The notes below the pieces were generated by a model. The model made no database searches, was not told where the DNA came from, and worked only from the letters and a program-made list of their open reading frames with translations. Shown here one piece after another: positions 47,415 to 56,255 of a stretch of DNA of 64,000 bases. How positions within the stretch are numbered: position 1 is the first letter of the stretch; the number at the start of each line of letters is the position of its first letter. Source of the DNA: Actinoplanes flavus (GTDB taxonomy: Bacteria > Actinomycetota > Actinomycetes > Mycobacteriales > Micromonosporaceae); assembly GCF_017592555.1 (NCBI RefSeq), contig NZ_JAGFNS010000007.1, forward strand, positions 1 through 64,000, written 5' to 3'. Made by a program: the position numbers and the translations under genes.

Positions 47415-48372
47415 GGCGCTCGGCCAGCCAGGCCAGCGCCTGGGTTCCGCTGAACCGCTGATGCTGACGGCTGTGCGGTGAGGCGCTGGTCGGTCCGTCG
47501 GCCGCCCGGACCAGCCAGTACCCGGCGAGGGCGGCCAGAGCGCCGTCCACGCCGTCCGGCGGCGGCTTCCACGCCCGGAGGTGGGCGTCGGTGTCCAGGC
47601 CGCTGGCGTACGCGCTGATCAGCAGCGTGACCGTGTCGAACCAGGGCGCCCCCAGGCAGGGCCACGTCCAGTCACAGAGCCAGGCCCGGCCGGAACCGTC
47701 GACGAGGACGTTGTCGACGCGCAGGTCGCCGTGGCACATTCCCGGGCCGCCGGCCGTCGAGGGCAGCCGGCGTTCGAGGTCGGCCAGTTCGCGCAGCCGC
47801 TCCGGCGCGACGGTGCCCCGTGCGGTCACCGGCATCGGCTCGTGCCCCGCCTCGATCAGCGACCACCAGGACATCTCCGCGCGCAGGATGTCCGGGAGCG
47901 CGGGCAGCCCCACGGCGAGCAGTTCGGGGGTGGGACGGGCCAGCGCCGACGCGGCCCGGCGCCAGGAGGCCAGCGCGGCCTCCAGGTCGGCCGCCGACCA
48001 CGGCAGCGACGGGATCCGGCCGTCGACCGGCTCCATGCACAGGACGAACCATCCGGCCTCGGCCAGGGTCCAGCGGGGCCGGGCCGCGATCACCTCCCCG
48101 GGGAGGGCCGCGGTGATCGCGTGCTCACGTGCGTACCACTGGGCGGTGGGGTCGTCGAGCCGGGCGGCCTTGACGAAGGCGGCGACGCCGGTCCCGGTGG
48201 TGAGCAGCGCGGCGAAGGCCCGGGTGAAGCCGCCGCCGGCGCTGCGCGCGGCGACGACCGGCGATCCGAGACGCGCGGTGATCGCCTTTCGCACGCCACG
48301 CGGCAGATCAGACCATTCCGGGCGTACGGCGGTGGCGTCGTACGGTACGTCGGGCAGCGAGATCGGCCGCAT
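47398..48372 (-). CDS. Aminoglycoside phosphotransferase-family kinase (APH)
   Basis: A 324-residue kinase-like phosphotransferase. The catalytic loop is MCHGDLRVDNVLV and the metal-binding aspartate is in LCDWTWP, both diagnostic for the APH family. The N-lobe is short (AFVKAARLDD carries the likely ATP lysine). Substrate is unknown; such genes often act on small metabolites or macrolides rather than aminoglycosides. ATG 48372 is chosen; an ATG nine bases earlier is also possible. Divergent from the DUF4240 gene across 55 bp. The 3' end shows a 27-bp duplication. Confidence 0.85.
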   Translation of the reverse strand: MRPISLPDVPYDATAVRPEWSDLPRGVRKAITARLGSPVVAARSAGGGFTRAFAALLTTGTGVAAFVKAARLDDPTAQWYAREHAITAALPGEVIAARPRWTLAEAGWFVLCMEPVDGRIPSLPWSAADLEAALASWRRAASALARPTPELLAVGLPALPDILRAEMSWWSLIEAGHEPMPVTARGTVAPERLRELADLERRLPSTAGGPGMCHGDLRVDNVLVDGSGRAWLCDWTWPCLGAPWFDTVTLLISAYASGLDTDAHLRAWKPPPDGVDGALAALAGYWLVRAADGPTSASPHSRQHQRFSGTQALAWLAERRGWTR

Positions 48373-48427
48373 GTTCCCCATCCTGCCGCCGGCGGAATTG
48401 TCGTACCCCACTGGGAGGATCGCAGGC

Positions 48428-48961
48428 ATGAGAACCGACGATTTCTGGGCGGTCATCGACCGTGCCACCGCCGACCGGCCGGCCTCGCCCGCCGAGGTGG
48501 CCGAGCGGGCCGTCGCCGACCTGGCCGCGCGCGATCCGGAGGAGATCGTCGCCTGGGGCCGTCACCTGGACAAGGTGATGGTCGCGTCCGGCACCGAGGA
48601 TCTGTGGGCGGCCGCCTACCTGATCAACGGCGGCGTCGACGAGGCCGGGTTCGACGCGTTCCGGGGCTGGCTGATCGCCCACGGGCGCAAGGCCGTCGCG
48701 TCGGCGGTGCAGAAACCCGACGTGCTGGCCAACGTCGTCGTGATCAAGCAGGCGGCCGATACCGGCGCCGTCTTCGCGGCCGAGGAGGTGCTCGACATCG
48801 CGGCCCGGGCCTACGAGCAGGCCACCGGTGGGCCGCTGCCGGCCGAGGAGCGGCCACGCACCCGCCCGGAGGTCGGCGACCTGTGGGATTTCGACAACGA
48901 GGACGAGATGCGCCGCCGCCTCCCGCGCCTGTCCGCCCTCTTCCTGGAGCCACCGGACTGA
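48428..48961 (+). CDS. DUF4240-family protein
   Basis: A 177-residue soluble protein with the family pattern FWAVIDRA near the start, DPEEIVAWGRHLDKVM, DLWAAAYLINGGVDEAGFDAFRGWLIAHGR, and an aromatic/acidic C-terminal stretch GDLWDFDNEDEMRRRLPRL. DUF4240 proteins are widespread in actinobacteria and their function is unknown. The ATG is supported by GGGAGG nine bases upstream; the open frame extends far upstream only as a shadow of the opposite-strand gene. Confidence 0.9.
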   Translation: MRTDDFWAVIDRATADRPASPAEVAERAVADLAARDPEEIVAWGRHLDKVMVASGTEDLWAAAYLINGGVDEAGFDAFRGWLIAHGRKAVASAVQKPDVLANVVVIKQAADTGAVFAAEEVLDIAARAYEQATGGPLPAEERPRTRPEVGDLWDFDNEDEMRRRLPRLSALFLEPPD

Positions 48962-49401
48962 CGTGCTGTCCGGGCCTGGGCCGGATGAGCCGCCGGGCGG
49001 GACATGGGCACTGGCAAGGGCGCTTCGTGCCGGGTGCTGTGGGCTTGTTCCGGGCCGGGCGGCGCTCTGTGCCGGGCGACCGACGGGTGCGGTGGGTTGA
49101 GTTCTGGCCGGCGGCGCTCTGTGCCGGGTGACCGACGGATGTGGTGGGTTGAGTTCCGGTCGGCGGCGCTCTGTGCCGGGTGACCGACGGGTGCGGTGGG
49201 TTGAGTTCTGGCCGGCGGCGCTCCGTGCCGGGTGACTGATGGATGCGGTGGGTTGGGTCCCGACCAGCGGTGGGTCATGCCTGGCGGATGACAGCCGGGT
49301 CGAGGTCCGGCCGGTGGCGGTTCGTGTCGCCTGACGGGTGGGTGCCCGGGACGTGGGAAACGGGCCGGGCCCGGTTGGGCGGGTTGGGCAGACTCGGCGG
49401 C
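48962..49401. other. Non-coding gap with a 52-bp minisatellite
   Basis: 440 bp between the DUF4240 and MOSC genes. Its core is the 52-bp array listed separately; flanking sequence carries degenerate pieces of the same unit (GTGCCGGGTG at 49027 and partial copies after 49276). Open frames through it on both strands are repeat artefacts. Confidence 0.75.
49069..49276. repeat. 52-bp tandem repeat, four copies
   Basis: Units begin GTGCCGGGYGACYGAYGG at 49069, 49121, 49173 and 49225, an exact 52-bp period. Copies differ at a few positions and the last is the most diverged. 52 is not a multiple of three and no gene covers the array, so it is a non-coding minisatellite. There are no unique spacers. 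Confidence 0.93.
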
Positions 49402-50313
49402 ATGAGTGCTGAATCGGGAAGTGTGGCCGCGGTCAGTCGCAACGACGTCTACTCGTTCACGAAGCCGAATCGCGACGAGATCGTGCTGGTGGCCGGGATC
49501 GGTGTGGAGGGCGATGTGCACGCGGGTGTGCACGTGCGGCACCGCAGCCGGGTGCAGGCCGACCCCACTCAGCCCAACCTGCGGCAGGTGCACCTGATCC
49601 AGGCGGAGCTCTTCGACGAGGTGGCCTCGAAGGGCTACGACGTGCCCTCCGGCGGCCTGGGGGAGAACGTGACCACCCACGGCCTCGACCTGCTCGGGCT
49701 TCCGCGCGGCACGATTCTGCGTTTCGGCGCCGTCCCGGCCGCGGAACCCGCCCGGCGGGACGGGGTGGGGGTGCCGGGTGCCGTGTTCGCGGGGGCGGAG
49801 GCTGCGACGTTGGACGAGGCCACCGCTCGGGACGGGGTGGCGGTCGGGGAGGCCGCCCGGCGGGACGGGGTGGCGGTGCTGGGGGCCGTGTTCGCGGCGG
49901 CGGAGGCTGCGACGTTGGACGAGGCCACCGCTCGGGACGGGGTGGCGGTCGGGGAGGCCGCCCGGCGGGACGGGGTGGCGGTGCTGGGGGCCGTGTTCGC
50001 GGCGGCGGAGGCCGCGACGTTGGACGAGGCCACCGCCCGGGCCGCGGTGGCGGTCGAGGAGGCCGCCCGGCGGGACCGGGGTGACGATCCCCGGCCCGCG
50101 GTCATCCTGGCCGGGCTGCGGAATCCGTGTGCGCAGATCAACGGGTTCCGGGCCGGGCTGCTCAAGGAGGTGCTCCGGAAGGACGAGCGGGGCGATCTGG
50201 TCCGCAAGGCCGGGGTGATGGGGGTGGTGCTGCGGGGTGGGGTGATTCGTCCCGGAGATCCGGTTGCCGTGGAGCTGCCGCCGGGCCCGCACGGACCGCT
50301 CGAACGGGTGTGA
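49402..50313 (+). CDS. MOSC-domain protein with an in-frame tandem-repeat insertion
   Basis: A 303-residue protein. Residues 1-115 and ~230-303 form the two halves of a MOSC sulfur-carrier domain: GIGVEGDVHAGVHVRHRSRV and PSGGLGENVTTHGLDLL, then ILAGLRNPCAQINGFRAGLL with the conserved cysteine that carries sulfur in the superfamily. Between them, ~115 residues are 35-residue repeats of the type EAATLDEATARDGVAVGEAA. Single-domain relatives of this kind are near 180 residues, so the insert is an expansion at a loop. ATG 49402 gives a family-like start. Function of the family branch is unknown. Confidence 0.85.
   Translation: MSAESGSVAAVSRNDVYSFTKPNRDEIVLVAGIGVEGDVHAGVHVRHRSRVQADPTQPNLRQVHLIQAELFDEVASKGYDVPSGGLGENVTTHGLDLLGLPRGTILRFGAVPAAEPARRDGVGVPGAVFAGAEAATLDEATARDGVAVGEAARRDGVAVLGAVFAAAEAATLDEATARDGVAVGEAARRDGVAVLGAVFAAAEAATLDEATARAAVAVEEAARRDRGDDPRPAVILAGLRNPCAQINGFRAGLLKEVLRKDERGDLVRKAGVMGVVLRGGVIRPGDPVAVELPPGPHGPLERV
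49749..50084 (+). repeat. 105-bp in-frame tandem repeat inside the MOSC gene
   Basis: The unit beginning GCTGCGACGTTGGACGAGGC starts at 49801, 49906 and 50011, an exact 105-bp (35-codon) period. Copies 49801-49905 and 49906-50010 appear identical base for base; a partial 5' unit and a diverged third unit flank them. Identity of the central pair implies very recent duplication or gene conversion. Confidence 0.95.
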
Positions 50314-50348
50314 TCGGACCTGCCCCCGCGGGCGTGGGACGATAGGGG

Positions 50349-50369
50349 GCGCCGGCTGAAGTCCGGCGC
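50349..50369 (+). promoter_or_regulatory. Leader hairpin upstream of lepA
   Basis: GCGCCGG-CTGAAGT-CCGGCGC forms a 7-bp stem 25 bases before the lepA ATG, immediately after GATAGGGG, a possible -10 region. It may be part of the lepA 5' untranslated region. Role unknown. Confidence 0.4.
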
Positions 50370-50393
50370 TCAAGACCAGCCCGAGAAGAACGG

Positions 50394-52280
50394 ATGACCG
50401 TGCCTGGACCGCTCGACCCCGGCGTGAACGTGATCGGATCGACCGATCCGAGCCGTATCCGCAACTTCTGCATCATCGCCCACATCGACCACGGCAAGTC
50501 GACGCTGGCCGACCGGATGCTGCAGATCACCGGGGTGGTCGACCCGCGCCAGATGCGCGCGCAGTATCTCGACCGGATGGACATCGAACGCGAGCGCGGC
50601 ATCACGATCAAGTCGCAGGCCGTGCGCATGCCCTGGGTGGTCCGCGAGGGCGACAAGCAGGGCGAGTCCGCCGTCCTCAACATGATCGACACTCCGGGGC
50701 ACGTGGACTTCACCTACGAGGTGTCCCGCAGCCTGGCCGCCTGTGAGGGCGCGATCCTGCTGGTCGACGCCGCGCAGGGGATCGAGGCGCAGACGCTCGC
50801 CAACCTGTACCTGGCGATGGAGAACGACCTCCACATCATCCCGGTGCTCAACAAGATCGACCTGCCGGCCGCCCAGCCGGAGAAGTACGCCGAGGAGCTG
50901 GCCAAGCTGATCGGCGTCGAGCCCAGCGACGTGCTGCGGGTCTCCGGCAAGACCGGTGTCGGCGTGGATCACCTGCTGGACGAGATCGTCCGGCAGTTCA
51001 CGCCGCCGGTCGGCGACCCGGACGCCCCGGCCCGCGCGATGATCTTCGACTCGGTGTACGACGTCTATCGCGGCGTGGTCACCTACGTCCGGGTGGTCGA
51101 CGGCCGGATCCAGGCCCGCGACCGGATCAAGATGATGTCCACCGGCGCCGTGCACGAGCTGCTGGAGCTGGGCGTCGCCTCGCCGGAGATGGAGAAGGCG
51201 GGAGCCCTCGGCGTCGGTGAGGTCGGTTACCTGATCACCGGTGTGAAGGACGTCCGCCAGTCGAAGGTCGGCGACACCGTCACCGGTAACAACCGTCCGG
51301 CCAAGGAGGCGCTCGGCGGCTACAAGGACCCGAAGCCGATGGTCTACTCGGGTCTCTACCCGATCGACGGCTCGGACTATCCGGCGCTGCGTGACGCGCT
51401 CGACAAGCTCAAGCTCAACGACGCCGCGCTCACCTACGAGCCGGAGACCTCGGCGGCGCTGGGCTTCGGTTTCCGCGTCGGCTACCTGGGCCTGCTGCAC
51501 CTGGAGATCATCGGCGAGCGGCTGGAGCGCGAGTTCGGCCTGGATCTGATCTCCACCGCGCCGAACGTGGTCTACCAGGTGATCACCGAGGACGCGAAGG
51601 AGACGGTGGTCACCAACCCGAGCGAGTTCCCGTCCGGCAAGATCGCGGAGATTCATGAGCCGGTGGTGCGCGCCACCGTCCTGGTGCCGAACGAGTACGT
51701 GGGCGCCGTCATGGAGCTGTGCCAGAGCCGCCGCGGCAGCCTGCTCGGCATGGAGTACCTGTCCTCCGAACGGGTGGAGCTGCGGTACACGCTGCCCCTC
51801 GCCGAGATCATCTTCGACTTCTTCGACCAGTTGAAGAGCAAGACCAAGGGGTACGCGTCCCTCGACTACGAGCCCTCCGGCGAGCAGGTGGCCGACCTGG
51901 TGAAGGTGGACATCCTGCTGCACGGCGAGCCGGTCGACGCGTTCAGCGCCATCGTGCACAAGGACAACGCCTACTCGTACGGCACGACGATCGCCGCCAA
52001 GCTGCAGAAGCTCATCCCGCGGCAGCAGTTCGAGGTGCCCATCCAGGCGGCCATCGGCTCCCGGATCATCGCCCGCGAGACGATCCGCGCGATCCGCAAG
52101 GACGTGCTCGCGAAGTGCTACGGCGGTGACATCAGCCGGAAGCGGAAGCTGCTGGAGAAGCAGAAAGAGGGCAAGAAGCGGATGAAGATGGTGGGCCGTG
52201 TGGAGGTTCCGCAGGAGGCCTTCATCGCCGCGCTCTCCACCTCCGACAGCACTGACGCGAAGGGGTCAGGCAAGAAATAG
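50394..52280 (+). CDS. lepA: Elongation factor 4 (LepA)
   Basis: A 628-residue ribosomal GTPase that acts on stalled or back-translocated ribosomes and in 30S biogenesis. G1 is AHIDHGKST (29-37), followed by the RGITIK switch, G3 DTPGH and G4 NKID. The unique C-terminal domain is complete and ends in a lysine-rich tail ([16 protein letters not shown]). Length matches the family plus a short actinobacterial N-terminal extension. ATG 50394. Confidence 0.98.
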   Translation: MTVPGPLDPGVNVIGSTDPSRIRNFCIIAHIDHGKSTLADRMLQITGVVDPRQMRAQYLDRMDIERERGITIKSQAVRMPWVVREGDKQGESAVLNMIDTPGHVDFTYEVSRSLAACEGAILLVDAAQGIEAQTLANLYLAMENDLHIIPVLNKIDLPAAQPEKYAEELAKLIGVEPSDVLRVSGKTGVGVDHLLDEIVRQFTPPVGDPDAPARAMIFDSVYDVYRGVVTYVRVVDGRIQARDRIKMMSTGAVHELLELGVASPEMEKAGALGVGEVGYLITGVKDVRQSKVGDTVTGNNRPAKEALGGYKDPKPMVYSGLYPIDGSDYPALRDALDKLKLNDAALTYEPETSAALGFGFRVGYLGLLHLEIIGERLEREFGLDLISTAPNVVYQVITEDAKETVVTNPSEFPSGKIAEIHEPVVRATVLVPNEYVGAVMELCQSRRGSLLGMEYLSSERVELRYTLPLAEIIFDFFDQLKSKTKGYASLDYEPSGEQVADLVKVDILLHGEPVDAFSAIVHKDNAYSYGTTIAAKLQKLIPRQQFEVPIQAAIGSRIIARETIRAIRKDVLAKCYGGDISRKRKLLEKQKEGKKRMKMVGRVEVPQEAFIAALSTSDSTDAKGSGKK

Positions 52281-52362
52281 GGCGGTTTGATTCCTCGGGG
52301 GGTCGGGAACACAGGGGCTCGACGGACGCAACCACCAAGCTCCACCCCCGAGGAGGAACCTC

Positions 52363-52644
52363 ATGGAACTCACGCTCACCGGCATCATCGTCGCCCTGAT
52401 CGTCGGCCTCGTGGTCGGCGCGCTCGGCCGGCTCGTCGTACCGGGCCGCCAGAACATCCCGCTCTGGCTGACCCTGGTCGTCGGTGTGGTGGCCGCGCTG
52501 CTGGGCACCGTGATCGCCCGCGCCGCGGGTGTCGCCGACACCGCCGGCTTCGACTGGATCGAGTTCTTCTTCCAGGTGGCTCTGGCCGCCATCGGTGTGG
52601 CGCTGGTCGCCGGTGTCGGTGGCCGTCGCCACCTGACCCGGTGA
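52363..52644 (+). CDS. GlsB/YeaQ/YmgE family small membrane protein
   Basis: A 93-residue protein with three hydrophobic segments (about 5-25, 32-50 and 66-86) and the typical GLVVGALGRLVVPGRQ loop. The family is stress-associated and includes transglycosylase-associated proteins; no enzyme activity is proven. A strong GAGGAGGAA ribosome-binding site precedes ATG 52363, implying high expression. A terminator follows. Confidence 0.9.
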   Translation: MELTLTGIIVALIVGLVVGALGRLVVPGRQNIPLWLTLVVGVVAALLGTVIARAAGVADTAGFDWIEFFFQVALAAIGVALVAGVGGRRHLTR

Positions 52645-52666
52645 CCGCGGCCTGACCGCGAAGACG

Positions 52667-52702
52667 GAAAAGCCGGCCCCGCCCCCGCGGGTCCGGCTTT
52701 CC
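52667..52702. terminator. Bidirectional terminator between convergent genes
   Basis: GAAAAGCCGG / CCGGCTTTC pair around a GC-rich loop, leaving TTTC on the + strand and CTTTTCC on the - strand. It lies exactly between the GlsB-like gene and the convergent lysozyme-like gene. Confidence 0.8.
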
Positions 52703-52708
52703 GTGCTT

Positions 52709-53569
52709 TCAGCGGAAGACCTCGGCCACCACCTGCGCCTGGTCGCCGCCGCTGCCGTCGGCCACCGGCTGCCACTTCCCCTCGGGGGCGTGCCATTCGA
52801 GATCACCGAACCGGACCCGTTCGAGGCCGGTGGACGAGGCGTGTGAGACCAGCCAGTGCGCGAAGCGCCAGCCGACGCTGGTGTCGGCCACGGCCACGGT
52901 CAGCCCGGCCGTCTCGGCGCTGCGGGCCTGGCCGCCCAGCTTCTTGCCCCAGTCCAGCTGGAGGCTGCTGAGCAGGGCGGTGGCCGCCTCGGCGCCGCGG
53001 ATGGCCGGGGTGTCCGGGACGACGCACGCGACGGCGCCGGTGGCCCGGCCGGTCAGCGCGGCGGCCAGCACCCGGGACTCGTCGGCCCATTTCTCGTACG
53101 CGTTCGGGTAGGCCGAGCGCTGCACCCGCTGGGCCGCGTCGGTGACCCGCATGTCCTCCCAGCCCTTGACCTTCTTGAGGGCCGTGTAGAACTTGCCGGC
53201 CGCGTACCTCGGGTCCCGGATCTGCTCGACCGTGCCCCAGCCCTGGCTGGGCCGCTGCTGGAAGAGGCCGACCGAGTCGCGGTCGCCGCTGTCCAGGTTC
53301 TCCAGCTTCGACTCCTGGAAGGCGGTGGCGAGCGCGACCACCACCGCCTGCTCGGACATCCCGCGGCGCACGCCCACGGCGGCGATCGTCGCCGCGTTGG
53401 CCATCTGTGCCGAGTCCAGGGTCACCTCACCCTCGGCGCTGACCGTGCACTCCGGGCCCAGCTGGGGCAGCTTGATGGTGCCCGCCAGGTTGTTGATCAG
53501 CACGATCACGCCGACCACGCCGACGAGGGTCAGCGCGGTGATCACACCGACGATCGATCTGGTTCGCAC
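52709..53569 (-). CDS. Membrane-anchored lysozyme-like (transglycosylase-related) protein
   Basis: A 286-residue protein with an N-terminal membrane anchor (about 5-27, VGVITALTLVGVVGVIVLI) and an extracytoplasmic domain. The segment VALATAFQESKLENLDSGDRDSVGLFQQRPSQGWG carries a glutamate in the position of the lysozyme-fold catalytic acid and is a hallmark of a widespread actinobacterial group whose substrate is unproven. Two later cysteines are absent except one near ~165, so no obvious disulfide. GTG 53569 is preferred because AGGAGG lies six bases upstream. It may act on peptidoglycan (inference). Confidence 0.8.
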   Translation of the reverse strand: MRTRSIVGVITALTLVGVVGVIVLINNLAGTIKLPQLGPECTVSAEGEVTLDSAQMANAATIAAVGVRRGMSEQAVVVALATAFQESKLENLDSGDRDSVGLFQQRPSQGWGTVEQIRDPRYAAGKFYTALKKVKGWEDMRVTDAAQRVQRSAYPNAYEKWADESRVLAAALTGRATGAVACVVPDTPAIRGAEAATALLSSLQLDWGKKLGGQARSAETAGLTVAVADTSVGWRFAHWLVSHASSTGLERVRFGDLEWHAPEGKWQPVADGSGGDQAQVVAEVFR

Positions 53570-53662
53570 CGTCACCTCCTCCGCGAAGCCGGACGCCAAG
53601 CCTAGACAACGATCGCTCGTGCCCCGGCGTGACTGGATCTCCGGGGCCCCGACCAGGGGCGA

Positions 53663-54427
53663 TCATCGAACCCAGTCGGGGTCGCGCCTCTCCCGGGAGG
53701 CCGCCACACCCTCCCGGCCCTCCGCGGACTTGAAGTATCCCGCCGACCGCTGTGCGAGATCGGCCAGGTCGGTACGGATGGACGCGCTCCGCGTACGCCG
53801 GAGAAGTTGTTTGGTGCCGGCGAGCGCGAGCGGCCCGCCGCGGACGAGCGACGCGCAGTAGGCCGCGACGGCGGCGTCGAGTTCCTCCTCGGCGACCGCC
53901 GCGGTGACCAGGCCCACCTCGGCGGCCCTGGTCCCGTCGAAGACGTCGCCGGTGAGATAGAGCTCGGCGGCGGCCCGGGGCGCCAGGCGCGGCAGCACGG
54001 TGGAGCTGATCACCGCGGGGATCACCCCGAGCCGTACCTCGGTGAAGGCGAACGTCGCCGTGCGGGCGCAGACCGCGATGTCGGCCGCGCCGATCAGGCC
54101 GAGGCCGCCGGCCCGGGCCGGACCGCCGATCCGCGCCACCACCGGCTTGGGGAACTCCCAGAGCACGGACAGCACGTCGGCGAGCATCTCGGCGGGCAGC
54201 TTGTCGCCGGGCCGGGCCTCGGCGGTCTCCTTGAGGTCGACGCCGGAGCAGAAGACCGGGCCGGTATGGGACAGGACCACCACCCGGGAGTCCGGGTCGG
54301 CGGCCGACGCGGCCAGCGCGTCGAGCAGCCGCCGGAGCAGGGCGGTGGAGAGGGCGTTGCGGTTACCGGGGTTGTCCAGGGTAAGGGTGGTCACCCCGGC
54401 GCCGGTGGCGGTACGGACCAGATCCAT
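53663..54427 (-). CDS. Enoyl-CoA hydratase/isomerase family protein
   Basis: A 254-residue crotonase-fold protein. The oxyanion-hole segments are FCSGVDLKET and ARAGGLGLIGAADIAVCA, with conserved core TLDNPGNRNALS. The glutamate of FTEVRLGVIPAV occupies the usual catalytic region. Substrate and pathway cannot be told; members hydrate enoyl-CoA in fatty acid or amino acid breakdown. Start ATG 54427, only 27 bp from the divergent hemW start; the long upstream open frame on this strand is a shadow of hemW. Confidence 0.92.
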   Translation of the reverse strand: MDLVRTATGAGVTTLTLDNPGNRNALSTALLRRLLDALAASAADPDSRVVVLSHTGPVFCSGVDLKETAEARPGDKLPAEMLADVLSVLWEFPKPVVARIGGPARAGGLGLIGAADIAVCARTATFAFTEVRLGVIPAVISSTVLPRLAPRAAAELYLTGDVFDGTRAAEVGLVTAAVAEEELDAAVAAYCASLVRGGPLALAGTKQLLRRTRSASIRTDLADLAQRSAGYFKSAEGREGVAASRERRDPDWVR

Positions 54428-54454
54428 GCCGGGAACCTTAACTACGCTTGCTGG

Positions 54455-55654
54455 ATGGCCGGCGCACTCCCCGATGGCGAACCCGTACCCGACGACGGGT
54501 CGCTCCCCGACGAAGCGACCCGTGAGGTCGGTAAGGACGGTTTCGCCGTCTATGTCCATGTCCCGTTCTGCGCCAGCCGCTGCGGCTACTGCGACTTCAA
54601 CACGTACACGGCGAGCGAGCTGGGCGGCGGGGCGAGCCGCGAGGAGTACGCCGACACCGTTCTGGCCGAGCTGGCCCTGGCCGCCCGGGTGATCGAGCCG
54701 GGCCGGGTGGACACCGTCTTCGTCGGCGGCGGCACACCCACCCTGCTGCCGGCCGGCGACCTGGCCCGGATCCTGGAGGGCATCGACCGCACCTGGGGTC
54801 TGGCCCCCGGCGCCGAGGTGACCACCGAGGCCAACCCGGAGTCGGTGGACCCGGCCTACCTGCGCGAACTCCGCCGGGGCGGGTTCACCCGGATCTCGCT
54901 GGGCATGCAGTCGGCCGCCGAGAACGTGCTGCGGGTCCTGGACCGCCGGCACACCGCCGGGCGGGCGCCGCGGGCCGCCGCCGAGGCTCGCGAGGCCGGG
55001 TTCGAGCACGTCAACCTCGACCTGATCTACGGCACGCCGGGCGAGACCCCGGAGGACTTCGCGGCCTCGCTGGACGCCGTGATCGGCGCCGGGGTGGACC
55101 ACGTCAGCGCGTACGCCCTGATCGTCGAGGACGGCACCCGGATGGCCGGCCGGATGCGCCGGGGCGAACTGCCGTACCCCTCGGACGACGTGGCCGCCGA
55201 CCGCTACCTGGCCGCCGAGGCCGCGCTGAGTGCGGCCGGTCTCACCTGGTACGAGGTGTCCAACTGGGCGAAGCCGGGCGGGGAGTGCCGGCACAACCTG
55301 CTGTACTGGACCGGCGCCGACTGGTGGGGTCTCGGGCCGGGCGCGCACAGCCACGTCGGCGGGGTCCGCTGGTGGAACGTCAAGCACCCGGTGACCTACG
55401 CGAAACGCCTGGCCGCCGGGAGTTCGCCGGGTCACGCCCGGGAGAAGCTGAGCGGTGACGACCGGCACATGGAGGACGTGATGCTCCGGGTCCGGCTGCG
55501 CGACGGCATCCGGTTGGACCGGGTCGACGCCACGGGCGCCGCGCGGGCCCTGGCGGACGGGCTGCTCGAGCCGGGGGCGTACGACGACGGCCGCCTCGTG
55601 CTCACGCTGCGCGGCCGCCTGCTGGCCGACGCGGTCATCCGTGACGTGGTGTGA
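54455..55654 (+). CDS. hemW: Radical SAM heme chaperone HemW
   Basis: A 399-residue HemN-like protein. The cluster-binding cysteines are C39, C43 and C46 in PFCASRCGYCDFN, the HemW form with a following CDF. GGGTPTLL, ANPESVD and GLGPGAHSH are family motifs, and a C-terminal winged domain is present. HemW inserts heme into respiratory enzymes and is not a coproporphyrinogen dehydrogenase, despite frequent older naming. Start ATG 54455; the intergenic space of 27 bp with TTAACT nearby suggests a short or absent leader. Confidence 0.94.
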   Translation: MAGALPDGEPVPDDGSLPDEATREVGKDGFAVYVHVPFCASRCGYCDFNTYTASELGGGASREEYADTVLAELALAARVIEPGRVDTVFVGGGTPTLLPAGDLARILEGIDRTWGLAPGAEVTTEANPESVDPAYLRELRRGGFTRISLGMQSAAENVLRVLDRRHTAGRAPRAAAEAREAGFEHVNLDLIYGTPGETPEDFAASLDAVIGAGVDHVSAYALIVEDGTRMAGRMRRGELPYPSDDVAADRYLAAEAALSAAGLTWYEVSNWAKPGGECRHNLLYWTGADWWGLGPGAHSHVGGVRWWNVKHPVTYAKRLAAGSSPGHAREKLSGDDRHMEDVMLRVRLRDGIRLDRVDATGAARALADGLLEPGAYDDGRLVLTLRGRLLADAVIRDVV

Positions 55655-55657
55655 GTC

Positions 55658-56125
55658 TCACCTGATGAAGCGCGCGCTCAGCGGATAGTCGAACGGCTCG
55701 TTGTTGGCCGCCTTCACGCCGGCGACGACACCCAGGATGGTGGCGACGAGCCAGGCCGCGCCGACGATGAAGATTCCCACGCCGACGCAGATGAGCAGGC
55801 TGCCGACCAGGCCGATGATGCCCCAGAGCAGCTGGAAGTTGAGCGCCTTGACGGCCTCCTCCCGCACGTACGGCGAGGTGTTGCCCCGGGCCAGCAGGGC
55901 GACCAGCGGCGCGATCCAGCCGAAGAACGTGCCGCCGAAGAACGCGCCGGCCGCCCCGCCGAAGTGCGCCACCAGGATCCAGGTGCGCTCGTCGCCGGCG
56001 GTGGACGGCGGCCGGTAGCCGTAGCCGTACCCCGGAGGCGGGTTGTAGGGAGGCGGTGGATGTCCGCCCGGCGGCTGATAGCGGGCGGTCGGGTCGTCGT
56101 CCGGCGGGCGGGGCTGTTCGGTCAT
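55658..56125 (-). CDS. DUF4870-family membrane protein
   Basis: A 155-residue protein with a Pro/Tyr/Gly-rich cytoplasmic N-terminus ([11 protein letters not shown]) followed by three hydrophobic segments (~55-80, 95-118, 120-142). The DUF4870 pattern [20 protein letters not shown] is clear. The start at ATG 56125 is preferred over a GTG nine bases earlier. Function unknown. It is divergent from the HrcA-controlled genes, sharing their promoter region. Confidence 0.88.
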   Translation of the reverse strand: MTEQPRPPDDDPTARYQPPGGHPPPPYNPPPGYGYGYRPPSTAGDERTWILVAHFGGAAGAFFGGTFFGWIAPLVALLARGNTSPYVREEAVKALNFQLLWGIIGLVGSLLICVGVGIFIVGAAWLVATILGVVAGVKAANNEPFDYPLSARFIR

Positions 56126-56212
56126 GAAAGACACGCTAGGGCCCGCTATCGAGCCGGTCGACGACCAGGCAGGTACTTTCGATCATCGCGTTGCCGCCCG
56201 GGGCGTCGTAGA

Positions 56213-56239
56213 CTGGCACTCTATTAGCGGGAGTGCCAG
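56213..56239 (+). promoter_or_regulatory. CIRCE operator
   Basis: CTGGCACTC-N9-GAGTGCCAG is a perfect inverted repeat with the 9-base spacer of the CIRCE consensus (TTAGCACTC-N9-GAGTGCTAA). It lies 17 bp before hrcA and just after a TAGACT -10 box (56209-56214), so HrcA should repress its own operon with dnaJ and lift repression on heat stress. Confidence 0.95.
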
Positions 56240-56255
56240 CAGGGGGAGGGGTCAT

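Noticed and set aside
49069..49276. CRISPR array
   Set aside because: The 52-bp units are directly adjacent with no unique spacers and no cas genes nearby; it is a minisatellite.
53663..55468. 601-residue enoyl-CoA hydratase with a long N-terminal extension
   Set aside because: The extension is antisense to hemW; the crotonase domain begins at the ATG at 54427.
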